DNA of 64,000 nt from Diprion similis. Taxonomy: Eukaryota; Arthropoda; Insecta; Hymenoptera; Diprionidae. This document shows positions 1-13,600 of the stretch, piece by piece (the first letter of the stretch is position 1; every line of letters begins with the position of its first letter). The notes beneath the pieces are model-generated. The model ran no database searches. It had not been told where the DNA came from and worked only from the letters and a program-made list of their open reading frames with translations. The position numbers and the translations under genes were made by a program. Location of the stretch: assembly GCF_021155765.1 (NCBI RefSeq), contig NC_060113.1, positions 2,036,501 to 2,100,500 of the forward strand. Reading direction: 5' to 3'.

Positions 1-48
1 GGTGATTTTTGAGCAAGTGATGAATTAGAAAATTGAGGTAGTGAGAAA

Positions 49-3000
49 ATGTCTATTCTACGCATAACCTCTCAGCACGCTGGAATCACGAGGTATTTAT
101 TTTCTTTCTTATTTCTTAGAGTGTAGATTTTGAGGTTAGCACGCGTCAAGTCTGCCTGAAACTTCTCTGTAAACAAGAATCTTCTGATTTTATTTACGTA
201 CTTTGTCGATATGGTAAATAGTCTAGTCAGTCTCTAGCCGATCGATGAAAAAAGCCAATTCATCGCTCATGCGTATTCATTAGAATCATGTAATCGTGTC
301 CAGCAAATCTTGGGCTACTGAGTTTTGCAAGGTAGAATGATGAATCAAGATGACGATGATTTGTCTATGAGTAAGCTGATTCTGAAATCGTTGATTCGGT
401 TTTCATGAAAATAATCGACGCTTCGATTTACCGAGGCTGTGGTAATTCTTCGCAGACTGATTATCGCTAGTAAAGATATTTAGCGTTGGTATTTAAATTA
501 TAAACATGTATTATTGAACACAAATATGCAAATCGTAACTCGATATTAATTCTTTCAGGAATCTGTGCGTACGATATTGCCTGGACAAAAAGATAGAATC
601 GTTGAACAAGGTAAAGAGAGAATTTGTCACGTATCTTCGCAAAGAATTCAAGCCTAAAACCAAATGCGAACGCCTGTCTTGCAACGCCGCAGCATTCGGA
701 ATCGGTGGAATTGGTGTAGCGACTGCGTGTGTGATGCAATGGGGACGCAGCAGAGTCTTTTGTGAAGCCGATAGAACCGCCGGTGTAATAAAAGTTACCG
801 AAAAAGAGCCGTCCTTTCCATGGGCTAGATTCTCGCAGTACTTGTATCCACATGTTTGGCATTTCTTGTTGGCACTGGCTGTAAGTATTCAATTATCCAA
901 TACACGAATATATTTACAAATTTTGTTAACTTGAAGATCGAAAATATTATCAAGCTTTATGGAAATAATTAGGATGAGGATGTATGTTATCTAGTTTTCA
1001 CTACCAACTAATACCAATATGTTGATTGGAACCTTATGTCGCAGAAACTATTGATCTCGAGAGAACTGAATTTAAATTTAGTAAAGATAACTTTCTAACA
1101 CTTTCGTGCGACTCGATTTACAACTAGCGTCAAGAATCTCCTAAAATTACATTGTCGAAAAAACTGGTTTCGTTGTATCCGTAAAGAATATTAAATATTT
1201 CACTTGATACCCTTAGAGTGCACTCGCCGTTGCCGTGTTGAATATTTGGATTCCACAATGTATGAGTGAAGTTATAAACATTGTGGCTAAATTATCAGAC
1301 AAAACTGGCTTTTCCGAGAACACTGAAGGCAGCAATGTGGCGTCCATAATGTTTGAGAAATTGGCACAACCGACCTTTCGTTTGGCACGCATGTACGTAA
1401 CCCAAGTATGTAATTATTGTGAAAATATATCGGTAGATTAGAGGAAGTTTTTTGTTTATTGTAAGAAGAATATATTGTGCATATACGCACATTTTTTGGA
1501 TCTCATACAGTGTTAACAATTAAAATTATATTATAATTTTATCATCCTGACCTATTCGTCAAAAAAACAATGCCTCATATTAACTACTATTGATTCTAAC
1601 GTAACTGCTGTTTCATCTTATCTGATTCCTGAATATCCTTCAATCAAATACCATCATGAATAAATATATCTAGTGAGTTGCTACAGTAAAATTTTCCAGC
1701 TATATTCTATCAAAAATGAATGAATAATTTTTACGATTACTATCCAGCATCCAAAAAGAATAAATCACCATCAAATTTAACACCGAATTCATTCCATAGG
1801 CACTGTTCACATTTGTGTACATTTACACTCTCTCGGGAATTGGCGAAAAGATAGCGATGAGCCTTCGTCAAGATCTGTTCAAGTCAGTGATAATGCAGGA
1901 CATGACGTTCTTTGATAGAAATAGAACGGGAGAAATAGTAAATCGACTGACAAGTGATATACAAGATTTCAAGAGCGCGTTTAAAATGTGCTTTTCCCAA
2001 GGTCTCAGAAGCATTACGCAGATCATCGGATGTGTCATCTCTATCACAATGATATCTCCACAATTGACTGGTATCATAGTGATGTGCGTTCCTACTATTA
2101 TATTAGTAGGTGCTATTCTCGGCTCAAGTTTGAGAAAAATGTCAAGAGACGCTCAGAATCAGACAGCTAAATCAACGGCTGTTTCTGAAGAAGCCATCAG
2201 CAACATCAGAACTGCAAGTGTTTACGATAAATTCTTAACATCGTCGGAAAATGGTGTTGAAAATCTTGAGACTCTGATTCTTATCATTTGTCGTCTCTAG
2301 GTGAGAGCGTTTGCTGCGGAGGAAAGGGAAATCGAGATGTTTTCCAAAGAAGTTGAACTAGCGGCAGCGATGCATCAGCGTCTAGGCTTTGGTATTGGCC
2401 TTTTTCAAGGTGGGACTAATTTGTTTCTCAACGGAATAGTTTTGGGAACACTTTACCTGGGTGGACATCTCATGGCCATCGGTCAGCTCACTCCCGGGGA
2501 TCTAATGGCGTTTTTAATGGCGACCCAAACTATTCAGAGATCTTTAACTCAGCTGTCTCTTCTGTTCGGCAGCTATGTGAGAGGGATCAGTGCAGGCGGC
2601 AGAGTTTTTGAGGTAAATTTTCAGCAAATTTCACAATTTCTCATCACTGTAAGTCAACGAATTTTGTTATCTCTTTGTTTTATTACAGTTTCTTGACCTT
2701 CCACCGTCCCCGCTGATGATTGGAGGTGACGTAATCACTGATAGATGTTTCAGGGGTAATATCTGCTTTGAAAATGTTACTTTCGAGTATCCAACTCGAC
2801 CGAACAAACCAATCCTGAAAAATTTCAATCTTAATATTCCTGCTGGTAAAACCGTTGCCATCGTTGGTTCCAGTGGAAATGGCAAAACGACAGTAGCTGC
2901 GCTGCTCGAAAGGTTAGAGAGCATTAAAACCTTGACAAAAGTAGGCAGTATTCAGAGGGATTAAAGAACATTTTTTATTCAGGCTGTACGACGTTGACGA

Positions 3001-3912
3001 AGGCTCAATCAAAATTGATGGTACAGATATCAGAACGTTGAATTCAAGTTATTTAAGAGGTGGAGTATTAGGTTACATAAATCAAGAACCCATACTGTTC
3101 GCAACAACGATAATGGAGAACATCAGATACGGAATGCAAGGAGCGACAGATTCAGAAGTATATTTCCAATGGTGCATTTTTTGTCAAAGTTTACTTGTGT
3201 TTCAAACTGTCATTATTATATACAGGTAATTGAAGCAGCGAAAGAAGCAAATGCGGATGAATTCATTCGCAACTTTCCTCAAAAATATAACACTCTCGTT
3301 GGGGAAAGAGGCACACAACTTTCGGGAGGCCAAAAGCAACGAGTGGCCATCGCCAGAGCACTGCTAAAAAAACCTTCAATTCTAATTCTGGATGAGGCCA
3401 CAAGGTGGGGCAGCCTATTGTATTATTTTTTTCCAGATTTTGCTATTTCCAGTGCACTAGGTCTACTGTGTATTTGCGACTATCGACTGATGTTCCTGCG
3501 AAATATTCTGTTACAGCGCGTTGGATTACGAAAGCGAGAGGGTCGTCCAAAGGGCCTTAGACTCCGCAGCTAAAGGTAGAACTGTTGTCATCATTGCTCA
3601 TAGATTGAGTACGATAAAAAATGCGGATATTATTGTTGTCCTGCAGAACGGTGTAATTGTTGAGGTAATTATACAACACAAGAGCAACTTTTATCAGATA
3701 ATATATGTAGAAGATGAGTATAAACGTGCCTCATAGTAACCTGATCTTTCACTCACTTACAAATTAATAGTTGTTGATCCTGTTTCAATTTTTCATTTCC
3801 TTAGATGGGTAAACACGACGAGCTTACGACGAGAAACGGAGTGTATTACAATTTAGTAAATCAGCAAGAGAAACAGAAGAAGGACGAAACGGAAAAGCGC
3901 CAACATGGATGA
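49..3912 (+). CDS. ABCB8: Mitochondrial ABC half-transporter ABCB8 (ATP-binding subunit of the mitochondrial K-ATP channel), 10 exons, about 704 aa
   Basis: Exons read as 49-92, 559-880, 1217-1405, 1800-2213, 2301-2612, 2689-2912, 2983-3157, 3226-3404, 3517-3664 and 3805-3912; phases agree throughout and the sum is a whole number of codons. The start at 49 follows an in-frame stop and gives a short basic N-terminus ([15 protein letters not shown]) like a mitochondrial presequence. Six hydrophobic segments follow (about residues 105-400). The nucleotide-binding domain then carries Walker A GSSGNGKT (about 486), the Q-loop NQEP, signature LSGGQKQR (about 591), Walker [10 protein letters not shown]-loop SALD and H-loop AHRLST (about 647). 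Length and order fit vertebrate ABCB8 (about 735 aa), an inner-membrane half-transporter that dimerises and is linked to mitochondrial K+ flux and iron export. Intron 4 (2214-2300) starts with GC instead of GT. Exon 1 is the least certain part: it is tiny and its donor (GTATTT) is only fair. ABCB10 is the main alternative, but the linker and C-terminus fit ABCB8 better. Confidence 0.9.
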
Positions 3913-4052
3913 TTACGGTGTTGGAATACATAACTCATATACGTCACAGCTTTTTGTTCGAAAAGATGATGTGACGCACAAAACAAGGTGAGTTTTCAAT
4001 TCCAATAATATGATAGGAGGAACATTGTATACGGATATAGTAGTCATTTTCA

Positions 4053-4078
4053 TTTATTCTTGTGTAAATTCCAATAAA
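4053..4078. promoter_or_regulatory. Facing polyadenylation signals of ABCB8 (+) and the mucin gene (-)
   Basis: AATAAA on the + strand at 4073-4078 lies 161 bases after the ABCB8 stop. AATAAA on the - strand (TTTATT at 4053-4058) lies downstream of the mucin gene. With usual cleavage 10-30 bases past each hexamer, the two mRNAs would overlap tail to tail by roughly 50-80 bases. Which hexamer the mucin transcript uses is inferred. Confidence 0.5.
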
Positions 4079-4679
4079 ACATTGCTACTTGGGTCAAAAA
4101 TTTTCGTGTGATTCTTGATAATTTAAAATATCAAATAATGAATCATTGCATCAATTTCTTTACTATTGAAGTACGCCAATGCAGTAATAACGAAAATCCG
4201 GTCATTACCAAATGAAAAATTGACTGTTGCTGGTGTTTGAAAAGTAATCGTACGATGATCAGTTGAAATTATCTTGTTGGGTCCATACCGGCGACAGCTG
4301 AAACTGTGAATTTTTTATCATTGTAAAACTTGATAGCAAAGCACTTAACATCTTCTGTGAATTAAATGAAGAGTCGCATGCACTGCACATGTGATTTTTT
4401 TCAACTGCTTTGAAATGAGGTGCACGATTCATGTAAATTTCATTATCATACAGAGTATGCAATCAGCAGGCCTTTGGCTATGAAAACTGGCCGTAAAATA
4501 GCTATTAAATTTTATGGAATTGAAATAATTGTTTGGTAGACTTCAGGTCTTTGGGAAAATGAACAACTTTCGAAAGATCGCTAAAAAAGAATCGTTAAAC
4601 AGATTGATAACGATCACTTACTGTCCAAACTCTTGGATTTGAATACCAGGATTTTCAATATTTATGTGACAGATTAAAC

Positions 4680-7600
4680 TCATGACATATACAGAGGTGC
4701 TTTGCTGGTGTTACAATACTCACATCCTGATATTACGAGGGCATCTGTACAAAATCCTCCATCTTCATCGAAGATAAGTCCAGTTGGGCAGGTGCCGTTT
4801 ATTTTCACCAATTTATTGGATTCTATGGTGCACATGTAAAACATTCCACAGTGTTCTGAATTAGCAAAGAAACCTGTTGTGTTACACTCGTCAGCTTCCT
4901 CTGTACTTGTAACATTGGCTGCATCATCGCATAATAGGGTATCAGGGTTGAAGAGTAATTCTCCTGAACACGTATGTGAGGTCATGACAATTTCACCATT
5001 ATCATATTCACATGTGTAATATTTCTGAAGATCTTGAGTATCCTTGAATGTTCCTAGTCCCGTGCAATTTTTGGAAGAACTTGCACCATTCGAACATTCT
5101 GGTACATTCGATGCATAATCACAAACGCCAAGCTGTCCGTTGAACCGAAGACACGTGGGGCATTTAAGTGGCGAAACTGAAGTATTAGTATTTAACATTC
5201 CACTAGTGCAGTTTATGTAATCCGTGCAGCTGTTTTCAACTCTCATAAATCCCACGGAAGAACATTCAACTGTAAGAAAGGTAAAAATAACTTCATTTCG
5301 TTGTTGTAACAACAAGTTGAAATTTCGGTTAAAAGTGTTCTTTGAAAATCGTGTTCGTGGTGATAACAAAACAATACAACAAAGAACTGAATTACTACGT
5401 AAAGTGGGTACCTGTTATCGGCGCTGAGGTAGATGTCGTAATTGGCATTAGTGTCACATCTGAACAATCAGTAGAGGAACTATCAGTGGCCGTAGTTGTT
5501 AAACCCGAGAGGGTCGTCTCCTCGATTGTGGTTTGGCTTTCGGTCATCATCGTGCTTGTAGTGCTCGAACTCTCGGTCGTCGACGAACTTCCTGTCAAAG
5601 CCGAACTTCCGCTCGTCGTCGATTCTTCGGTGCTGGAACTCTCGGTCGTCGACGAACTTACGGTAGCATTGGAGCTTCCAGTCGTCGTCGATTCCTCAGT
5701 AGTAGATGCTTCGGTAGTGGAACTCTGTGTGGTTGACGAACTTCCGGTCGAAGCCGAACTTCCGCTCGTCGTCGATTCTTCGGTGCTGGAACTCTCGGTC
5801 GTCGACGAACTTACAGTAGCATTGGAGCTTCCAGTCGTCGTCGATTCCTCAGTAGTAGATGCTTCGGTAGTGGAACTCTGGGTGGTTGACGAACTTCCGG
5901 TCGAAGCCGAACTTCCGCTCGTCGTCGATTCTTCGGTGCTGGAACTCTCGGTCGTCGACGAACTGACGGTAGCATTGGAGCTTCCAGTCGTCGTCGATTC
6001 CTCGGTGGTAGATGCTTCGGTAGTGGAACTCTCGGTCGTCGACAAACTTACGGTAGCATTGGAGCTTCCAGTCGTCGTCGACGAACTTGGAGTAGCATTG
6101 GAGCTTCCGGTCGTCGTCGACGAACTTGAGGTAGCATTGGAGCTTCCAGTCGTCGTCGACGAACTTGGGGTAGCATTGGAGCTTCCGGTCGTCGTCGACG
6201 AACTTGAGGTAGCATTGGAGCTTCCAGTCGTCGTCGACGAACTTGAGGTAGCATTGGAGCTTCCGGTCGTCGTCGACGAACTTGAGCTAGCATTAGAGCT
6301 TCCAGTCGCCGTCGATTCCTCGGTGGTAGATGCTTCGGTAGTGGAACTCTCGGTCGTCGACGAACTCTCGGTCGTCGACGAACTTCCGGTCGAAGCCGAA
6401 CTTCCGCTCGTCGTCGATTGTTCGGTGCCGGAACTCTCGGTCGTTGACGAACTTACGGTAGCATTGGAGCTTCCAGTCGTCATCGACTCCTGAGTGGTAG
6501 ATGCTTCGGTGCTGGAACTCTCGGTCGTTGACGAACTTCCGGTCGAAGCCGAACTTCCGCTCGTCGTCGATTCTTCGGTGCCGGAACTCTTGGTCGTTGA
6601 CGAACTTACGGTAGCATTGGAGCTTCCAGTCGTCATCGACTCCTGAGTGGTAGATGCTTCGGTAGTGGAACTCTCGGTCGTCGACGCACTTACGGTAGCA
6701 TTGGAGCTTCCAGTCGTCATCGACTCCTGAGTGGTAGATGCTTCGGTGCTGGAACTCTCGGTCGTTGACGAACTTACGGTCGAAGCCGAACTTCCGCTCG
6801 TCGTCGATTCTTCGGTGCCGGAACTCTTGGTCGTTGACGAACTTACGGTAGCATTGGAGCTTCCAGTCGTCATCGACTCCTGAGTGGTAGATGCTTCGGT
6901 AGTGGAACTCTCGGTCGTCGACGCACTTACGGTAGCATTGGAGCTTCCAGTCGTCATCGACTCCTGAGTGGTAGATGCTTCGGTAGTGGAACTCTCGGTC
7001 GTTGACGCACTTACGGTAGCATTGGAGCTTCCAGTTGTCGTCGATTTCTCAGTGGTAGACGCTTCGGTAGTAGCACTCTCGGTCGTCGACGAACCTCCGG
7101 TCGAAGCCGAACTTCCGCTCGTCGTCGATTCTTCGGTGCCGGAACTCTTGGTCGTTGACGAACTTACGGTAGCATTGGAGCTTCCAGTCGTCATCGACTC
7201 CTGAGTGGTAGATGCTTCGGTAGTGGAACTCTCGGTCGTTGACGCACTTACGGTAGCATTGGAGCTTCCAGTTGTCGTCGATTTCTCAGTGGTAGACGCT
7301 TCGGTAGTAGCACTCTCGGTCGTCGACGAACCTCCGGTCGAAGCCGAACTTCCGCTCGTCGTCGATTCTTCGGTGCCGGAACTCTTGGTCGTTGACGAAC
7401 TTACGGTAGCATTGGAGCTTCCAGTCGTCATCGACTCCTGAGTGGTAGATGCTTCGGTAGTGGAACTCTCGGTCGTTGACGAACTTACGGTAGCATTGGA
7501 GCTTCCAGTCGTCACTGACTCCTGAGTGGTAGATGCTTCGGTGCTGGAACCCTCGGTCGTTGACGAACTTCCGGTCGAAGCCGAACTTCCGCTCGTCGTC

Positions 7601-10600
7601 GATTCTTCGGTGCCGGAACTCTTGGTCGTTGACGAACTTACGGTAGCATTGGAGCTTCCAGTCGTCATCGACTCCTGAGTGGTAGATGCTTCGGTAGTGG
7701 AACTCTCGGTCGTTGACGCACTTACGGTAGCATTGGAGCTTCCAGTTGTCGTCGATTTCTCAGTGGTAGACGCTTCGGTAGTAGCACTCTCGGTCGTCGA
7801 CGAACCTCCGGTCGAAGCCGAACTTCCGCTCGTCGTCGATTCTTCGGTGCCGGAACTCTTGGTCGTTGACGAACTTACGGTAGCATTGGAGCTTCCAGTC
7901 GTCATCGACTCCTGAGTGGTAGATGCTTCGGTAGTGGAACTCTCGGTCGTCGACGCACTTACGGTAGCATTGGAGCTTCCAGTCGTCATCGACTCCTGAG
8001 TGGTAGATGCTTCGGTGCTGGAACTCTCGGTCGTTGACGAACTTCCGGTCGAAGCCGAACTTCCGCTCGTCGTCGATTCTTCGGTGCCGGAACTCTTGGT
8101 CGTTGACGAACTTACGGTAGCATTGGAGCTTCCAGTCGTCACTGACTCCTGAGTGGTAGATGCTTCGGTGCTGGAACCCTCGGTCGTTGACGAACTTCCG
8201 GTCGAAGCCGAACTTCCGCTCGTCGTCGATTCTTCGGTGCCGGAACTCTTGGTCGTTGACGAACTTACGGTAGCATTGGAGCTTCCAGTCGTCATCGACT
8301 CCTGAGTGGTAGATGCTTCGGTAGTGGAACTCTCGGTCGTTGACGCACTTACGGTAGCATTGGAGCTTCCAGTCGTCACTGACTCCTGAGTGGTAGATGC
8401 TTCGGTGCTGGAACCCTCGGTCGTTGACGAACTTCCGGTCGAAGCCGAACTTCCGCTCGTCGTCGATTCTTCGGTGCCGGAACTCTTGGTCGTTGACGAA
8501 CTTACGGTAGCATTGGAGCTTCCAGTCGTCGTCGATTCCTCAGTAGTAGATGCTTCGGTAGTGGAACTCTGGGTGGTTGACGAACTTCCGGTCGAAGCCG
8601 AACTTCCGCTCGTCGTCGATTCTTCGGTGCTGGAACTCTCGGTCGTCGACGAACTGACGGTAGCATTGGAGCTTCCAGTCGTCGTCGATTCCTCGGTGGT
8701 AGATGCTTCGGTAGTGGAACTCTCGGTCGTCGACAAACTTACGGTAGCATTGGAGCTTCCAGTCGTCGTCGACGAACTTGGAGTAGCATTGGAGCTTCCG
8801 GTCGTCGTCGACGAACTTGAGGTAGCATTGGAGCTTCCAGTCGTCGTCGACGAACTTGGGGTAGCATTGGAGCTTCCGGTCGTCGTCGACGAACTTGAGG
8901 TAGCATTGGAGCTTCCAGTCGTCGTCGACGAACTTGAGGTAGCATTGGAGCTTCCGGTCGTCGTCGACGAACTTGAGCTAGCATTAGAGCTTCCAGTCGC
9001 CGTCGATTCCTCGGTGGTAGATGCTTCGGTAGTGGAACTCTCGGTCGTCGACGAACTCTCGGTCGTCGACGAACTTCCGGTCGAAGCCGAACTTCCGCTC
9101 GTCGTCGATTGTTCGGTGCCGGAACTCTCGGTCGTTGACGAACTTACGGTAGCATTGGAGCTTCCAGTCGTCATCGACTCCTGAGTGGTAGATGCTTCGG
9201 TGCTGGAACTCTCGGTCGTTGACGAACTTCCGGTCGAAGCCGAACTTCCGCTCGTCGTCGATTCTTCGGTGCCGGAACTCTTGGTCGTTGACGAACTTAC
9301 GGTAGCATTGGAGCTTCCAGTCGTCATCGACTCCTGAGTGGTAGATGCTTCGGTAGTGGAACTCTCGGTCGTCGACGCACTTACGGTAGCATTGGAGCTT
9401 CCAGTCGTCATCGACTCCTGAGTGGTAGATGCTTCGGTGCTGGAACTCTCGGTCGTTGACGAACTTACGGTCGAAGCCGAACTTCCGCTCGTCGTCGATT
9501 CTTCGGTGCCGGAACTCTTGGTCGTTGACGAACTTACGGTAGCATTGGAGCTTCCAGTCGTCATCGACTCCTGAGTGGTAGATGCTTCGGTAGTGGAACT
9601 CTCGGTCGTCGACGCACTTACGGTAGCATTGGAGCTTCCAGTCGTCATCGACTCCTGAGTGGTAGATGCTTCGGTAGTGGAACTCTCGGTCGTTGACGCA
9701 CTTACGGTAGCATTGGAGCTTCCAGTTGTCGTCGATTTCTCAGTGGTAGACGCTTCGGTAGTAGCACTCTCGGTCGTCGACGAACCTCCGGTCGAAGCCG
9801 AACTTCCGCTCGTCGTCGATTCTTCGGTGCCGGAACTCTTGGTCGTTGACGAACTTACGGTAGCATTGGAGCTTCCAGTCGTCATCGACTCCTGAGTGGT
9901 AGATGCTTCGGTAGTGGAACTCTCGGTCGTTGACGCACTTACGGTAGCATTGGAGCTTCCAGTTGTCGTCGATTTCTCAGTGGTAGACGCTTCGGTAGTA
10001 GCACTCTCGGTCGTCGACGAACCTCCGGTCGAAGCCGAACTTCCGCTCGTCGTCGATTCTTCGGTGCCGGAACTCTTGGTCGTTGACGAACTTACGGTAG
10101 CATTGGAGCTTCCAGTCGTCATCGACTCCTGAGTGGTAGATGCTTCGGTAGTGGAACTCTCGGTCGTTGACGAACTTACGGTAGCATTGGAGCTTCCAGT
10201 CGTCACTGACTCCTGAGTGGTAGATGCTTCGGTGCTGGAACCCTCGGTCGTTGACGAACTTCCGGTCGAAGCCGAACTTCCGCTCGTCGTCGATTCTTCG
10301 GTGCCGGAACTCTTGGTCGTTGACGAACTTACGGTAGCATTGGAGCTTCCAGTCGTCATCGACTCCTGAGTGGTAGATGCTTCGGTAGTGGAACTCTCGG
10401 TCGTTGACGCACTTACGGTAGCATTGGAGCTTCCAGTTGTCGTCGATTTCTCAGTGGTAGACGCTTCGGTAGTAGCACTCTCGGTCGTCGACGAACCTCC
10501 GGTCGAAGCCGAACTTCCGCTCGTCGTCGATTCTTCGGTGCCGGAACTCTTGGTCGTTGACGAACTTACGGTAGCATTGGAGCTTCCAGTCGTCATCGAC

Positions 10601-13600
10601 TCCTGAGTGGTAGATGCTTCGGTAGTGGAACTCTCGGTCGTCGACGCACTTACGGTAGCATTGGAGCTTCCAGTCGTCATCGACTCCTGAGTGGTAGATG
10701 CTTCGGTGCTGGAACTCTCGGTCGTTGACGAACTTCCGGTCGAAGCCGAACTTCCGCTCGTCGTCGATTCTTCGGTGCCGGAACTCTTGGTCGTTGACGA
10801 ACTTACGGTAGCATTGGAGCTTCCAGTCGTCACTGACTCCTGAGTGGTAGATGCTTCGGTGCTGGAACCCTCGGTCGTTGACGAACTTCCGGTCGAAGCC
10901 GAACTTCCGCTCGTCGTCGATTCTTCGGTGCCGGAACTCTTGGTCGTTGACGAACTTACGGTAGCATTGGAGCTTCCAGTCGTCATCGACTCCTGAGTGG
11001 TAGATGCTTCGGTAGTGGAACTCTCGGTCGTTGACGCACTTACGGTAGCATTGGAGCTTCCAGTTGTCGTCGATTTCTCAGTGGTAGACGCTTCGGTAGT
11101 AGCACTCTCGGTCGTCGACGAACCTCCGGTCGAAGCCGAACTTCCGCTCGTCGTCGATTCTTCGGTGCCGGAACTCTTGGTCGTTGACGAACTTACGGTA
11201 GCATTGGAGCTTCCAGTCGTCATCGACTCCTGAGTGGTAGATGCTTCGGTAGTGGAACTCTCGGTCGTCGACGCACTTACGGTAGCATTGGAGCTTCCAG
11301 TCGTCATCGACTCCTGAGTGGTAGATGCTTCGGTGCTGGAACTCTCGGTCGTTGACGAACTTCCGGTCGAAGCCGAACTTCCGCTCGTCGTCGATTCTTC
11401 GGTGCCGGAACTCTTGGTCGTTGACGAACTTACGGTAGCATTGGAGCTTCCAGTCGTCATCGACTCCTGAGTGGTAGATGCTTCGGTAGTGGAACTCTCG
11501 GTCGTCGACGCACTTACGGTAGCATTGGAGCTTCCAGTCGTCATCGACTCCTGAGTGGTAGATGCTTCGGTAGTGGAACTCTCGGTCGTTGACGCACTTA
11601 CGGTAGCATTGGAGCTTCCAGTTGTCGTCGATTTCTCAGTGGTAGACGCTTCGGTAGTAGCACTCTCGGTCGTCGACGAACCTCCGGTCGAAGCCGAACT
11701 TCCGCTCGTCGTCGATTCTTCGGTGCCGGAACTCTTGGTCGTTGACGAACTTACGGTAGCATTGGAGCTTCCAGTCGTCATCGACTCCTGAGTGGTAGAT
11801 GCTTCGGTAGTGGAACTCTCGGTCGTCGACGCACTTACGGTAGCATTGGAGCTTCCAGTCGTCATCGACTCCTGAGTGGTAGATGCTTCGGTGCTGGAAC
11901 TCTCGGTCGTTGACGAACTTCCGGTCGAAGCCGAACTTCCGCTCGTCGTCGATTCTTCGGTGCCGGAACTCTTGGTCGTTGACGAACTTACGGTAGCATT
12001 GGAGCTTCCAGTCGTCATCGACTCCTGAGTGGTAGATGCTTCGGTAGTGGAACTCTCGGTCGTCGACGCACTTACGGTAGCATTGGAGCTTCCAGTCGTC
12101 ATCGACTCCTGAGTGGTAGATGCTTCGGTAGTGAAACTCTCGGTCGTTGACGCACTTACGGTAGCATTGGAGCTTCCAGTTGTCGTCGATTTCTCAGTGG
12201 TAGACGCTTCGGTAGTAGCACTCTCGGTCGTCGACGAACCTCCGGTCGAAGCCGAACTTCCGCTCGTCGTCGATTCTTCGGTGCCGGAACTCTTGGTCGT
12301 TGACGAACTTACGGTAGCATTGGAGCTTCCAGTCGTCATCGACTCCTGAGTGGTAGATGCTTCGGTAGTGGAACTCTCGGTCGTTGACGCACTTACGGTA
12401 GCATTGGAGCTTCCAGTTGTCGTCGATTTCTCAGTGGTAGACGCTTCGGTAGTAGCACTCTCGGTCGTCGACGAACCTCCGGTCGAAGCCGAACTTCCGC
12501 TCGTCGTCGATTCTTCGGTGCCGGAACTCTTGGTCGTTGACGAACTTACGGTAGCATTGGAGCTTCCAGTCGTCATCGACTCCTGAGTGGTAGATGCTTC
12601 GGTAGTGGAACTCTCGGTCGTTGACGAACTTACGGTAGCATTGGAGCTTCCAGTCGTCACTGACTCCTGAGTGGTAGATGCTTCGGTGCTGGAACCCTCG
12701 GTCGTTGACGAACTTCCGGTCGAAGCCGAACTTCCGCTCGTCGTCGATTCTTCGGTGCCGGAACTCTTGGTCGTTGACGAACTTACGGTAGCATTGGAGC
12801 TTCCAGTCGTCATCGACTCCTGAGTGGTAGATGCTTCGGTAGTGGAACTCTCGGTCGTTGACGCACTTACGGTAGCATTGGAGCTTCCAGTTGTCGTCGA
12901 TTTCTCAGTGGTAGACGCTTCGGTAGTAGCACTCTCGGTCGTCGACGAACCTCCGGTCGAAGCCGAACTTCCGCTCGTCGTCGATTCTTCGGTGCCGGAA
13001 CTCTTGGTCGTTGACGAACTTACGGTAGCATTGGAGCTTCCAGTCGTCATCGACTCCTGAGTGGTAGATGCTTCGGTAGTGGAACTCTCGGTCGTTGACG
13101 CACTTACGGTAGCATTGGAGCTTCCAGTTGTCGTCGATTTCTCAGTGGTAGACGCTTCGGTAGTAGCACTCTCGGTCGTCGACGAACCTCCGGTCGAAGC
13201 CGAACTTCCGCTCGTCGTCGATTCTTCGGTGCCGGAACTCTTGGTCGTTGACGAACTTACGGTAGCATTGGAGCTTCCAGTCGTCATCGACTCCTGAGTG
13301 GTAGATGCTTCGGTAGTGGAACTCTCGGTCGTTGACGAACTTACGGTAGCATTGGAGCTTCCAGTCGTCACTGACTCCTGAGTGGTAGATGCTTCGGTGC
13401 TGGAACCCTCGGTCGTTGACGAACTTCCGGTCGAAGCCGAACTTCCGCTCGTCGTCGATTCTTCGGTGCCGGAACTCTTGGTCGTTGACGAACTTACGGT
13501 AGCATTGGAGCTTCCAGTCGTCATCGACTCCTGAGTGGTAGATGCTTCGGTAGTGGAACTCTCGGTCGTTGACGCACTTACGGTAGCATTGGAGCTTCCA

